Assembly: GCA_002436085.1 (NCBI GenBank)
Contig: DIXT01000020.1
Span: 76,943 to 140,942, forward strand
Reading direction: 5' to 3'
Length of the DNA: 64,000 nt
Origin: Anaerolineaceae bacterium UBA6073
GTDB taxonomy: Bacteria; Chloroflexota; Anaerolineae; Anaerolineales; Anaerolineaceae
Shown here in pieces: positions 33,146 to 41,430 of the stretch. The position numbers and the translations under genes were made by a program. Positions within the stretch are counted from its first letter, which is position 1. Every line of letters starts with the position of its first letter. A model generated the notes under the pieces. It had not been told where the DNA came from, made no database searches, and saw only the letters and a list, made by a program, of their open reading frames with translations.

Positions 33146-33400
33146 ATGAAAAAAAGAAATAGATCTGAAAAGCTTAATCCCTATGAGGAAGTTCTATGTG
33201 ATGAATGCGGGAAGATAGTTAATAGAGAGTCTCTTACGGATGTAGGTACCCGTAAATTATGTGAAGACTGTTTTAATGAGGTACCATTTCAATGTTGTTT
33301 GTGTCATAGAATGCTTACTCGGAACCAAACCTCATTTTGGGCAGTAAAAAATGGAATGTGTTGCGATGAGTGCTATGAAATAAACCCTTCAAAAACGTGA
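33146..33400 (+). CDS. Small Cys-rich zinc-finger-like protein A
   Basis: 84 aa with four CxxC-type knuckles: C18/C21, C39/C42, C51/C53 and C73/C76, a LIM-like or treble-clef pattern. It is markedly AT-rich against the neighbouring ptsI. It starts 15 bases after ptsI with AAGGAC upstream. Its first half matches the next gene (CxEC..IV.RE.L...RK.CEDC), so they are tandem paralogues. Function unknown. Confidence 0.65.
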   Translation: MKKRNRSEKLNPYEEVLCDECGKIVNRESLTDVGTRKLCEDCFNEVPFQCCLCHRMLTRNQTSFWAVKNGMCCDECYEINPSKT

Positions 33401-33404
33401 AAAA

Positions 33405-33587
33405 ATGAGTGGATATGAAAAAGCTTGGGTTTCTTTTGAGGAATATAAATGCGCAGAATGCGATAGAATAGTTAGAGTAGAAAATCTTAAGACTTACGAT
33501 GGTCGTAAAGTATGTGAAGATTGTTATCATGAGCTATCAGCTTTGGACTGGATGAATGATATTCTTCATGGCTCACATAGGAGATAA
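33405..33587 (+). CDS. Small Cys-rich zinc-finger-like protein B
   Basis: 60 aa with C16/C19 and C37/C40 only, i.e. one finger of the same kind as the first half of the gene just upstream. It starts 4 bases after that gene's stop. AT-rich. A repeat element begins right at its stop codon (33588), suggesting this pair sits at the edge of an inserted segment. Confidence 0.6.
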   Translation: MSGYEKAWVSFEEYKCAECDRIVRVENLKTYDGRKVCEDCYHELSALDWMNDILHGSHRR

Positions 33588-33717
33588 TAAACCGGTGGCT
33601 TTGCATTTGCTATCTCCGCAGCAAGCTGACGGAGTATTACGCAAATGCAAGAGCGTCAGCCGCCTCAAAGCATCGAACCGGCGTAGCAAGCTACGCGGTA
33701 TTCAGCTTCGCTAATAA
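33588..33717 (+). repeat. Structured dispersed repeat, copy 1
   Basis: A 130-base element closely matching 62377-62509. Parts: AAACCGGTG.CTTTGCATTTGC, a long hairpin (about 33602-33650) with apex 33614-33634, then GAGCGTCAGCCGCCTCAAAGC, a second hairpin GCGTAGC-AA-GCTACGC (33682-33697) and a small end hairpin AGCTTCGCT. The apex is the exact reverse complement of the copy 2 apex. It has the look of a REP/MITE-type mobile repeat. Confidence 0.85.
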
Positions 33718-33814
33718 GATAAATGAGGCAAGCACTAGCAAAATTGTCCCGTTTCTGTTCTGATTTGCGCTAAATTTCATATATATCCTGCTTTGCTTTC
33801 TGATGGACACAAGA

Positions 33815-33841
33815 ACAGGCTCCGTGATAAACGGAGCCTGT
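33815..33841 (-). terminator. Hairpin downstream of the GNAT gene
   Basis: ACAGGCTCCG (33815-33824) and CGGAGCCTGT (33832-33841) are perfect 10-base arms with a 7-base loop. On the minus strand the stem is followed by TCTTGTGT. It lies 36 bases past the GNAT stop. Confidence 0.7.
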
Positions 33842-33876
33842 CATAAGCGGCTTCCAATGGTTCGCAGCCGGTCCGG

Positions 33877-35004
33877 CTATGCGATTGTTTTTTGATACAC
33901 ACGGTGGTTCTTGTAAAAGACGCAGCCGAGATTCAGAAGGTCTTTCCGCATCTGCACAGCAGTCTCAGCAACCTGTGTCAATTCTCCGTGCTGGTAGCGT
34001 TTGTTCTGATGTACAGAATCGATCAGGATTTCATAAATCAGCGCGTTTCCGCCAAAACCCTGGGCTTCAGGCAGAATGCCAATACCGTTGAAGTCAATCC
34101 AGTCGGTTTTCTTGATCTCGGCAAGAAGGCGGATTATTTCAATCGGTCCAAGCTTCCCCTTGTTTTTCTGGAAGGCTCGCGAAACATCCGGGAAGGGCAG
34201 CACAAAGCCTACCACCTTATCATCCTTGACGATCATCTTCAGCATCTCTGGGATTACCAGGATTAACGCGTTCGAGACCACAAAGTCAATCTCTCGTTTG
34301 GTCAGGGGATAATACTCCCAGTTCTGCACAAACGAACCGTTATAAGCGGAACGCAGCTGCGGTATCCACTGCTTGAGTTCGGCCTTATTCTTAAAGGTTT
34401 TGATGACCAAAGACCCGCGCTTCTTCGCGATCGCAGCTGCTTTAGCGACCTTCTCAGGCACTTCAATCTTCTGGGGGTCCACGTAGCTTGAGACAAAATC
34501 CACGGCCTTGGTGAAGCCGTAGTTTTCTACCAGCGTCTGGTAGTACGGGTAGTTGTAGTTCATCATGTTCATCATCTGGCGGTGTTCATGGCCCTCGATC
34601 TGAATACCGTAACCGTCCAGCGGGCCGAAACCTTTGGGTCCGACCAGTTTGGTCATTCCCCGCTCGCGCGCCCATTCCGCCACACGGTCCAGCAGCGCGT
34701 TGGCCACTTCCTGGCTGTCGATAAGGTCGAAAAGGTAGAATTCCGCGTCAGTGCTGTGGTGATAGGCGTTAAACGGTTTATTGATTAGTGCGGCAACGCG
34801 CCCGACGACTTTATCGCCATCCAGAGCGAGAAAGAAATCCGCTACCGAATGATCGTAGAACGGATGCTTTTTGGGGTTCATCATTGCGTAGATGTCGCTT
34901 TTTATCGGAGGAACAAATTGAGGGCAATCTTTGTAAAGTTCGTACTGAAATTCAACGAATTGACGCTGCAGCGCTTTGGTATTCACAGGGATTATGGTTA
35001 TCAT
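33877..35004 (-). CDS. GNAT-like acyltransferase
   Basis: 375 aa from ATG 35004 (MITIIPVNTK). The N-terminal half has the GNAT core (FFLALDGDKVVGRVAAL) and the GPKGFGPLDGYGIQIEGHEHRQMMNMMNYNYPYY segment of a conserved bacterial N-acyltransferase family. The C-terminal half continues the family (GFVLPFPDVSRAF, NGIGILPEAQGFG). AAAGGA lies 8 bases upstream and a TATAAT-like -10 at about 35044. The frame stays open upstream for another 160 codons (see the next entry), so a fused 535-aa product cannot be ruled out. Confidence 0.8.
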   Translation of the reverse strand: MITIIPVNTKALQRQFVEFQYELYKDCPQFVPPIKSDIYAMMNPKKHPFYDHSVADFFLALDGDKVVGRVAALINKPFNAYHHSTDAEFYLFDLIDSQEVANALLDRVAEWARERGMTKLVGPKGFGPLDGYGIQIEGHEHRQMMNMMNYNYPYYQTLVENYGFTKAVDFVSSYVDPQKIEVPEKVAKAAAIAKKRGSLVIKTFKNKAELKQWIPQLRSAYNGSFVQNWEYYPLTKREIDFVVSNALILVIPEMLKMIVKDDKVVGFVLPFPDVSRAFQKNKGKLGPIEIIRLLAEIKKTDWIDFNGIGILPEAQGFGGNALIYEILIDSVHQNKRYQHGELTQVAETAVQMRKDLLNLGCVFYKNHRVYQKTIA

Positions 35005-35484
35005 AAAGTCGTTTCCTTTTGCATAGTGCGAAATAAGTACTAAATTATATACCCAAACCATACGATACAGGCAGACAACAAACAACAAGGTTCCACAGAA
35101 CATCGATGCGACAAAAGGAATCTCTCTCTTCTTTTGTGGGCTTGCAATTACGCCCTGGATTCCCCCGGAAACTACAATGGGGATCAGAACAATTGGATTC
35201 CCTATAACGAGCGTCGCAGCGATCAACAATTTCACATCTGCGCCGCCCAGGATACCAAATTCCCACAATACCCAGAATCCGAGAATGAGGGCACAAATCA
35301 AGGCTGCTGAAGGTTGGAAAATTGCAGAAAACGCGGCTAAGATCAAAGCGAAGGCCAGACGTTTCTCTCTTGGGTCAAAATCTGCGACATGGGTCAAAGC
35401 GATGGTCAGTAACACGGGAACCCACAATCCTATGAACAACGCATATACGCCGGCACCAACCAGTACTCCGACGGTTAATGGCAT
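35005..35484 (-). pseudogene. Prepilin-peptidase (A24)-like remnant in frame with the GNAT gene
   Basis: 160 codons with membrane segments and the A24 aspartyl-peptidase motif LGGADVKLL. Type IV prepilin peptidases (TadV/CpaA type) have two Asp, one in a loop like DFDPREKRL and one in GxGD; GGAD is the second here. It has no stop of its own and reads into the GNAT protein at YAKGNDF-MITII. The promoter and ribosome site for the GNAT gene lie inside its 3' end, so this looks like a remnant that lost its stop, or a rare fusion. Confidence 0.6.
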
Positions 35485-36000
35485 CGATCATGCAGATCGT
35501 AAATCATGCAAGCAAAAAACAAGGCTAATAAGGCAATGCTGGCGATCAGAGGGCTTCTCCTTCCCATTCTGTTATGAACGGTGCGTTTAGAAAAATAAAG
35601 CCGGACAGAATCCCAGAAGGTTCTATCCGGCCAACGATTAATTAATGATTGTCTATCTCTAATTATAGTGATGGAATGTCGTTATCCAAGGTGGGCATAG
35701 AAAAATCGTATCCGTTCTCAGTTGTTCAATTCGGCGATGCCTTCAAAAACTAAGATTCTTACAGGATTTATTAAGAAAATTTTGTCTGACTTCATCTTTC
35801 TTGATGGCTTTCATGGTGTTCAATTGGGGAGGCGAAAGTGCAAGTTGGTGCATTAAAAATACCAGATATTGAGTGTTATTAAGGCAGAAATTTTCTCAAA
35901 AAGCCTTTTTTGTCGAAAAACCACTAAAAACAGGGGCTCTTAGTGACCAATTGATCGAATACGAAGTGTTGAAGTTTTCTCCGTTCTAACATCTAAAAAG
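35485..36000. other. 516-base stretch without a gene, repeat-bearing
   Basis: Contains an 11-base hairpin with one mismatch (GCCGGACAGAA at 35600-35610, TTCTATCCGGC at 35621-35631) and the left element of the repeat pair at 35707-35963. No reading frame with a ribosome site was found. AT-rich compared with the core genome. Confidence 0.65.
35707..35963. repeat. MITE-like element, left copy
   Basis: Begins CGTATCCGTTC (35707-35717) and ends GATCGAATACG (35953-35963), an imperfect terminal inverted repeat. Its last 43 bases align with the end of the right copy (37219-37340): both read CxCTAAAAA.A..GGG.TCT.AG.GAC..ATTGA.CG.ATAC. It lies 37 bases past the stop of the NDT/TIR-like gene. Confidence 0.55.
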
Positions 36001-37104
36001 TTAATCTATAGCATTAATTTCTATATTCTTGATAATAGCTCTACAAAGGTATGATTGAAACATGATCCTTCCTTCACAAAATATATGAGGAAGAACGCTT
36101 CTTTGGATGATATTTTGAACATTTCCAACTTTTATTGACCAACCGTATTCATCCATAGTAATATCAAATTCTGTGAATTCATGAGCTCCGGGTTTACCAT
36201 CTATTAATTGTCCTACTTCGTGTTCGTCCTTATCAAGGCTATCTACCCCTGGTCCAGTCCTCATGACCTTTCCACTTTGAGATAGCCAAACTAAATGTTC
36301 TTTGTTAGCCATAAATCCTTGGCTTCTCAGGGCAATTCCAATCCAATAATCGGGTTTTATAAAGTCGCTAAAAGCCATTTCAGCCTTCACTCGAACATTT
36401 TTTAACCTAATGCCTGAAGGACTTAGCCATGAGTAGGGGAAAAAGTAAGGCGATCCAAATTCTAATCCTTCGTTGGTTAATCTTCTATGCGTTGGCCCTG
36501 GCGACCATAAATATTTGTTGTCTATTCCATCAGTAAGTGGAGCGAGAATTGGTAGTTTAGGGTTTAAGATCGGTTCTTCCTTAAATGGTATTTGGCTTAA
36601 GCAATGCCACATATCTATAGAGAGCAAATCAACCATTTGTGTGATCCAACCTAATTTTCGCGAGTCATAAAGCCTCTGTCGTGCGGGTTGTATATCAAAA
36701 GCCACTGTTTGAAGGTCACTCTCATCCCTAATGATTATTACAGATTCAATCGATCGCCAAGATGCTGCAACTCCCAGCTCATATAGGACATTTGGATTAT
36801 AGTTTGTTACATCCACAAGAATAATATCAGCTTGTCTTATGTGGGCCCAAATACTAGGATGAATTGCCCCCGGCCCCGATATATCTCCTGCATAATAAAC
36901 ATCAATTTCATGTTTAATTAATCTTTCAAGATTTATTGTTGATTGTTTTGCTAAAAAAAGTACAATTTCGGCTCGAGTAAACGGACATAAAACAAAACAA
37001 CGTAATTTGTCAAACTGACTAGAAGGACTTGTATCGGGAGCATTTCCTGTCTCATGAGGCCATATAGAATTAGAAATATTTGGTATATCTTGAATTGGAT
37101 TCAT
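36001..37104 (-). CDS. NDT/TIR-like domain protein with lectin-like C-terminus
   Basis: 367 aa. Residues about 33-130 match the nucleoside deoxyribosyltransferase/TIR-like fold: strand FVLCPFT, then HPSIWAHIRQADIILVDVTN, then NYNPNVLYELGVAASW. D98 and E109 are in the catalytic positions of that superfamily. Residues about 195-365 form a beta-sandwich resembling a ConA-like/LamG fold (FPYSWLSPSGIRLKNVRVKAEMAF, YWIGIALRSQGF). NPNVxYELG domains occur in many bacterial defence effectors. The gene is AT-rich, stands alone and lies between two related repeats. A nucleotide-cleaving defence role is an inference. Confidence 0.75.
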   Translation of the reverse strand: MNPIQDIPNISNSIWPHETGNAPDTSPSSQFDKLRCFVLCPFTRAEIVLFLAKQSTINLERLIKHEIDVYYAGDISGPGAIHPSIWAHIRQADIILVDVTNYNPNVLYELGVAASWRSIESVIIIRDESDLQTVAFDIQPARQRLYDSRKLGWITQMVDLLSIDMWHCLSQIPFKEEPILNPKLPILAPLTDGIDNKYLWSPGPTHRRLTNEGLEFGSPYFFPYSWLSPSGIRLKNVRVKAEMAFSDFIKPDYWIGIALRSQGFMANKEHLVWLSQSGKVMRTGPGVDSLDKDEHEVGQLIDGKPGAHEFTEFDITMDEYGWSIKVGNVQNIIQRSVLPHIFCEGRIMFQSYLCRAIIKNIEINAID

Positions 37105-37569
37105 TCTTTATCACCATACATAGCCTTATATATTTTTAGTGACTGTAATCAAACACTTTTCTATTTCAACATGCTGTTCATTCAATCTATTTCTATTATC
37201 GCATTAATTTTGAGCATTCGTATCCGTTCAGTTGGTATCTAATAGTCAATGTTATTAGTGGCTTTTTGCCCTTAAAAAGGTTGTTTCCGTTAAAAGCTCG
37301 CCTAAAAAAATGGGTTCTCAGAGACTGATTGAACGGATACTAAAAATCAAGACTTAATAAATGCAATAAACATCAACAGTATTAGGTGCCCCACTCATCT
37401 GCTGGATAGTAAAATGCATGCAGTAGCCTGAGGGGGGGCAGGCTGCCACATGCACAGGAATTATATTATAGAAGTGCTACCATATATTGAAAAAACTATC
37501 TGAAATATCCGAACAAGTATCACTGATATTAGTATAAGTGGTAATCTAGGGATTCTATGTGTTTTTTCC
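37105..37569. other. Gene-free region before efp
   Basis: Holds the right repeat element (37219-37340) and a GC-rich hairpin: AGCCTG (37425-37430) pairing with CAGGCT (37439-37444) around AGGGGGGG. No credible reading frame. The efp promoter follows. Confidence 0.6.
37219..37340. repeat. MITE-like element, right copy
   Basis: Terminal inverted repeats GTATCCGTTCAGTT (37220-37233) and ATTGAACGGATAC (37328-37340) close a roughly 120-base element without coding capacity. It is related to 35707-35963 at both ends and in the same orientation. The two flank the NDT/TIR-like gene. Confidence 0.65.
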
Positions 37570-37598
37570 TTGCCAGCCGTGCCGCGCTGATATATAAT
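37570..37598 (+). promoter_or_regulatory. Sigma-70-type promoter of efp
   Basis: TTGCCA (37570-37575), 17-base spacer, TATAAT (37593-37598). The start codon follows 38 bases later, with AAGAGG as ribosome site. Confidence 0.75.
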
Positions 37599-37636
37599 GT
37601 ACAGGTTATAAATTCGTTTCTGTAAGAGGTAGAAAA

Positions 37637-38194
37637 ATGATTGATGTAAATGAACTGCGGAAAGGCGTAACCTTCCAGGTGGACGGCGATCTGTACAAAG
37701 TACTGGACTATACGCACAATAAGCCGGGTCGGGGCAGCGCCACAATCCGTATCAAAGCGCGCAATTTGCGCAAAAGCAATACCTTGGAAATGACCTTTAT
37801 CTCCGGTGACCGTGTTCAGGATATCCGCCTGGACTACCATAACGTTCAGTATCTTTACCGGGATGAAAACTTCTTCTATTTTATGGACATGAACACTTTC
37901 GAGCAGCCGGCTGTCCCCGCGCAATTGGTCGGGGATTACGAAGGCTACTTAAAAGGCGACATGGAAGTCAAACTCACCTATTTTGGCGATGAACCCCTCG
38001 ATATTGAACTGCCCACCAGTGTGGACCTCGCCGTGCTTAGCGCTGAAGCCTCAGCCCGCGGCAATACCGCTACTGGCGTGACCAAACAGGTAATTACCGA
38101 AACCGGACTCAAAGTCCAGTGCCCTGCCTTTGTAAATGAGGGCGATGTAATCCGTGTGGACACCCGCACTGGCGCTTACCTGACCAGAGTTTGA
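37637..38194 (+). CDS. efp: Translation elongation factor P, Arg at the modified tip
   Basis: EF-P relieves ribosome stalling at polyproline. At 185 aa it has normal length, with all three beta-barrel domains and the C-terminal GDVIRVDTRTGAYLTRV signature. The tip loop reads NKPGRGSA, putting Arg at position 32 where E. coli has the lysylated Lys34. Arg32 EF-Ps of Pseudomonas and Neisseria are rhamnosylated by EarP. Whether an EarP exists here is unknown; the Arg could also be unmodified. Confidence 0.94.
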   Translation: MIDVNELRKGVTFQVDGDLYKVLDYTHNKPGRGSATIRIKARNLRKSNTLEMTFISGDRVQDIRLDYHNVQYLYRDENFFYFMDMNTFEQPAVPAQLVGDYEGYLKGDMEVKLTYFGDEPLDIELPTSVDLAVLSAEASARGNTATGVTKQVITETGLKVQCPAFVNEGDVIRVDTRTGAYLTRV

Positions 38195-38508
38195 TCAAAT
38201 TTTCAATGAAAACGCCTTACGGTCGCGAATGCCGTTACTTTTATGGGGATTACTACCGAGGTCGGAATTTTGAGGAATGCCGCTTAATTCAATCCAAAGA
38301 GGATGGACGAAAATGGGAACCCATCCTCTGCAAAAATTGCCCCGTTCCGGCAATCCTGGCGAACAACGGCTGCCCCCACATGGTGCTTAGCGCGACAATC
38401 AAAAACTTTCTGGGGCATAAAAGCGTGCGGGTGGACGCCTACTGCACGAAATCCCATCAGACTGTAAAAGACCCTAACGTTGGGTGTGATGTCTGCCACT
38501 CACAGTAA
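38191..38508 (+). CDS. Small Cys-rich protein downstream of efp
   Basis: 105 aa from TTG 38191, which overlaps the efp stop (TTGA); ATG 38206 is the alternative. Eight Cys (14, 30, 47, 50, 61, 85, 99, 102) include CKNC and CDVC pairs, suggesting one or two zinc or iron-sulfur sites. No known family recognised. Coupling to efp suggests a translation-related role, but that is only positional. Confidence 0.65.
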   Translation: MIKFSMKTPYGRECRYFYGDYYRGRNFEECRLIQSKEDGRKWEPILCKNCPVPAILANNGCPHMVLSATIKNFLGHKSVRVDAYCTKSHQTVKDPNVGCDVCHSQ

Positions 38509-38571
38509 AATTCTCCATATCAGGTTCATTTGTCAGAAAATTGTTAATAAACTTATATAGCCTTACATCTT

Positions 38572-38600
38572 TTGTTATTCCTGTCCCGCATTGGTATAAT
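38572..38600 (+). promoter_or_regulatory. Sigma-70-type promoter of ftsH
   Basis: TTGTTA (38572-38577), 17-base spacer, TATAAT (38595-38600), 41 bases before the GTG start. Confidence 0.7.
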
Positions 38601-38641
38601 CAATTTTGACACGAATTCTGTGTCTACAACCGGAGGAATTT

Positions 38642-40498
38642 GTGAATTCACGTAACAGATCGTACGCAATCTACATCCTGCTTTTTCTTGCGATAATCAG
38701 CATGGTGTACTTCAATATGCAGCAGTATGCGCTTGAAACGCGTGTTATTCCGATTAATCAGCTCGCAGCTGATTTGGAAGCTGGCAAAGTTTCAAAAGTC
38801 ACTGCGCTTGAAAACGCGCTTACCATCGCATATAAGGACGGCACGACCAAGGAATCAACCCTGGATGACCAGTCCGGATTGGTGGAGCAGTTGGTTCAGC
38901 TAGGCGTTTCTACTAAACAGCTACAGGATCCCGGCCTGCAAATTGAAATCAGTAAACCGGGCATGATGGACACCATCCTGAATATCCTGGTGTACATCCT
39001 TCCGTTCATTTTTATGCTTGGCATATTAGTGTTCTTCATGCGCCAGGCGCAAGGCTCAAACAACGCTGCGATTGCTTTTTCCAAATCCCGGGCGAGAATG
39101 ATGTCTGGCGAGCACCCGACGGTCACTTTTGCAGATGTTGCCGGCGTGGATGAAGCCAAAGAGGAACTCCAGGAAGTGGTGGAGTTCCTGAAAGAACCAC
39201 AGAAATTCATCAGCCTCGGCGCGCGCATCCCAAAGGGCGTTCTACTCGTTGGGTCGCCGGGCACTGGTAAAACATTGATGGCCAAGGCAGTTTCCGGTGA
39301 GGCTGGCGTGCCCTTCTTCTCAATTTCCGGCTCCGAATTTGTGGAAATGTTTGTGGGCGTCGGCGCCAGCCGCGTGCGAGACCTGTTTGACCAGGCAAAA
39401 AAGAACTCTCCCTGCATTGTTTTTGTAGATGAAATTGATGCCGTCGGCCGCCACCGCGGCGCCGGTTTGGGCGGCAGCCACGATGAACGCGAGCAGACCC
39501 TGAACCAACTGCTTGTGGAAATGGACGGGTTTGATACTGACACCAACGTGATTATTATGGCGGCCACCAACCGTCCTGACATCCTCGATCCAGCGCTCTT
39601 GCGCCCCGGCCGCTTTGACCGGCGCGTAATGCTGGACAAGCCGGATATGATAGGGCGCATGGAAATCCTGAAAGTGCACGTGCGCGGAAAACCGCTCTCC
39701 CCGGCCGTTGACCTTGAGCTCCTGGCAAGGGCTACCCCCGGCTTTGTCGGAGCGGACCTTGAAAATCTTGTCAATGAAGCCGCAATTCTGGCTGCCCGGC
39801 GCAATAAGAAAGTGATCGAGCAGTCTGAATTTGAGGAAGCAATTGAACGCGTCATAGCGGGTCCGGAACGCAAGAGCCGGTTGATCAACCCTGACGAGAA
39901 AAAAATCATTGCCTACCACGAGGCAGGCCATGCCGTGGTCATCAACACCCTTCCCGAAGGGGATCCGGTCCAAAAGGTTTCGATTATTTCCAGAGGCATG
40001 GCAGGTGGTTTCACGCTCTCCCTGCCCGAGGAAGATCGGGTTTTGGACTCGAAGAAGAAGCTGATTGCCACCATGGTCGGAATGCTCGGCGGCAGAGCTG
40101 CGGAAGAAGTCATCTTTGATGACATTACCAGCGGGGCTTCCAGCGATATTGAGAATGTGACCAAGCTTGCGCGCAGAATGGTAACACGCCTGGGCATGAG
40201 TGACGAACTTGGACCGATGGTCTACGGGCAGAAGGAAGAACTGGTGTTCCTTGGGCGCGAGATTTCTGAGCAGCGAGACTACTCGGAGTACGTGGCTCAG
40301 AAAATCGACCAGGAAGTCCGGGAGATCGTCAGCCAGGCATACGCCCAGGCTAAGCAAATCCTGGTCACTTACAAGGAAAAACTGATTGAGGTAGCGGAAA
40401 AACTGCTGGAAGTAGAGACGCTATCAAGAGAGCAATTCGAAGCGATATTCCCTCCTCCTGTGCAAAAGACTCAGGGCATTCCTGCCATTCAAAGCTAA
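38642..40498 (+). CDS. ftsH: ATP-dependent zinc metalloprotease FtsH
   Basis: A membrane AAA+ protease for misfolded and regulatory proteins. 618 aa from GTG 38642, with GGAGG 5 bases upstream; the frame opens earlier at 38606. Membrane helices lie near 8-25 and 111-133. Walker A is GSPGTGKT (204-211; the usual second Pro is Ser205). Walker B is IVFVDEIDAVG, the SRH is ATNRPDILDPALLRPGRFDR, and the zinc motif HEAGH is near 427. Confidence 0.95.
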   Translation: MNSRNRSYAIYILLFLAIISMVYFNMQQYALETRVIPINQLAADLEAGKVSKVTALENALTIAYKDGTTKESTLDDQSGLVEQLVQLGVSTKQLQDPGLQIEISKPGMMDTILNILVYILPFIFMLGILVFFMRQAQGSNNAAIAFSKSRARMMSGEHPTVTFADVAGVDEAKEELQEVVEFLKEPQKFISLGARIPKGVLLVGSPGTGKTLMAKAVSGEAGVPFFSISGSEFVEMFVGVGASRVRDLFDQAKKNSPCIVFVDEIDAVGRHRGAGLGGSHDEREQTLNQLLVEMDGFDTDTNVIIMAATNRPDILDPALLRPGRFDRRVMLDKPDMIGRMEILKVHVRGKPLSPAVDLELLARATPGFVGADLENLVNEAAILAARRNKKVIEQSEFEEAIERVIAGPERKSRLINPDEKKIIAYHEAGHAVVINTLPEGDPVQKVSIISRGMAGGFTLSLPEEDRVLDSKKKLIATMVGMLGGRAAEEVIFDDITSGASSDIENVTKLARRMVTRLGMSDELGPMVYGQKEELVFLGREISEQRDYSEYVAQKIDQEVREIVSQAYAQAKQILVTYKEKLIEVAEKLLEVETLSREQFEAIFPPPVQKTQGIPAIQS

Positions 40499-41430
40499 GC
40501 AGAAAAATGCGATTTGATCAGATCCAGCATGTGGTCAGCCACGGCTGGATCTGCTGCTTTAAACCAATGGATTCTTGGATCTGCCGGTTTGAACCAATTG
40601 GCCTGGCGGCGCACATAAACCCGGGTGTTCCGGCGAATCAGTACAACTGCTTCATCCAGGCTCGTTTCGCCGTCCAGGTAATTCAGGATTTCCGGATAAC
40701 CGATGATTCCCATGCACCGTAAGTCCGCGGCTTTGCCCATGTCCCTCAAACTGCGCACCTCGTCCACAAGGCCTTGTGCAAGCATAGCGTCGATGCGCGC
40801 GTCTATGCGCTGGTAGAGCAGTTCGCGCGGCCAATCCAGGCCGAGCACAAGCGTCTGGTAGGGTGACGAGGACTTTGTGCGTTGGTCGGAAAAGCGCTTT
40901 CCGGTCGCGAAAATCACTTCCAGCGCGCGAATAGTCCGGCGTTTGTTGCGGTAATCAATTTGGGCGGCGGCTTCAGGGTCGAGTCGTGCAAGGCGCCCAT
41001 GCAGCGTGTCAAATCCAATGCGTTCACCCCAGGCTTCAATCGTCTCGCGCAGGTTATCCAGCGGTACCTGCCCGGGGACTTCCCAGTTTTCGAGGATCGC
41101 GCGTACATATTGTCCGGTTCCACCGACGAGTATCGGAAGTTTTCCTCTGGTGTTGATATCCTCAATCAGTCGGGTTGCTTCCCTCTGAAAGACTCCCAGG
41201 CTCCAGGGTGAGTCCAGGCTCGTGACGTTGATCAGATGGTGCGGAACGCTTGCTAGCTCTTCCGGGCTTGGTTTAGCGGTTCCTATGTTCAATTCACGAT
41301 ACAGGTAGCGCGAATCAGCAGATATTAGCTCCCCATTCAGTTCTTTGCTCAAACGAATAGCCAGAGATGATTTTCCCGACCCGGTAGGACCAACTAAGAT
41401 AACCAGCTTCAATGGATTTAACGTGTTCAT
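40495..41430 (-). CDS. miaA: tRNA dimethylallyltransferase MiaA
   Basis: Transfers dimethylallyl to A37 of tRNAs reading codons that start with U. At 311 aa it has normal length. The P-loop is GPTGSGKSSLAIRL, then DSRYLYRELNIGTAKP and the DMA-PP-binding GGTGQYVRAI. It converges on ftsH with a 4-base overlap of ends, and its start overlaps the yraN stop. Confidence 0.94.
   Translation of the reverse strand: MNTLNPLKLVILVGPTGSGKSSLAIRLSKELNGELISADSRYLYRELNIGTAKPSPEELASVPHHLINVTSLDSPWSLGVFQREATRLIEDINTRGKLPILVGGTGQYVRAILENWEVPGQVPLDNLRETIEAWGERIGFDTLHGRLARLDPEAAAQIDYRNKRRTIRALEVIFATGKRFSDQRTKSSSPYQTLVLGLDWPRELLYQRIDARIDAMLAQGLVDEVRSLRDMGKAADLRCMGIIGYPEILNYLDGETSLDEAVVLIRRNTRVYVRRQANWFKPADPRIHWFKAADPAVADHMLDLIKSHFSA

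Noticed and set aside
39320..40357. A 345-codon open frame opposite ftsH
   Set aside because: It overlaps the AAA and protease domains of ftsH on the other strand and has no family resemblance.
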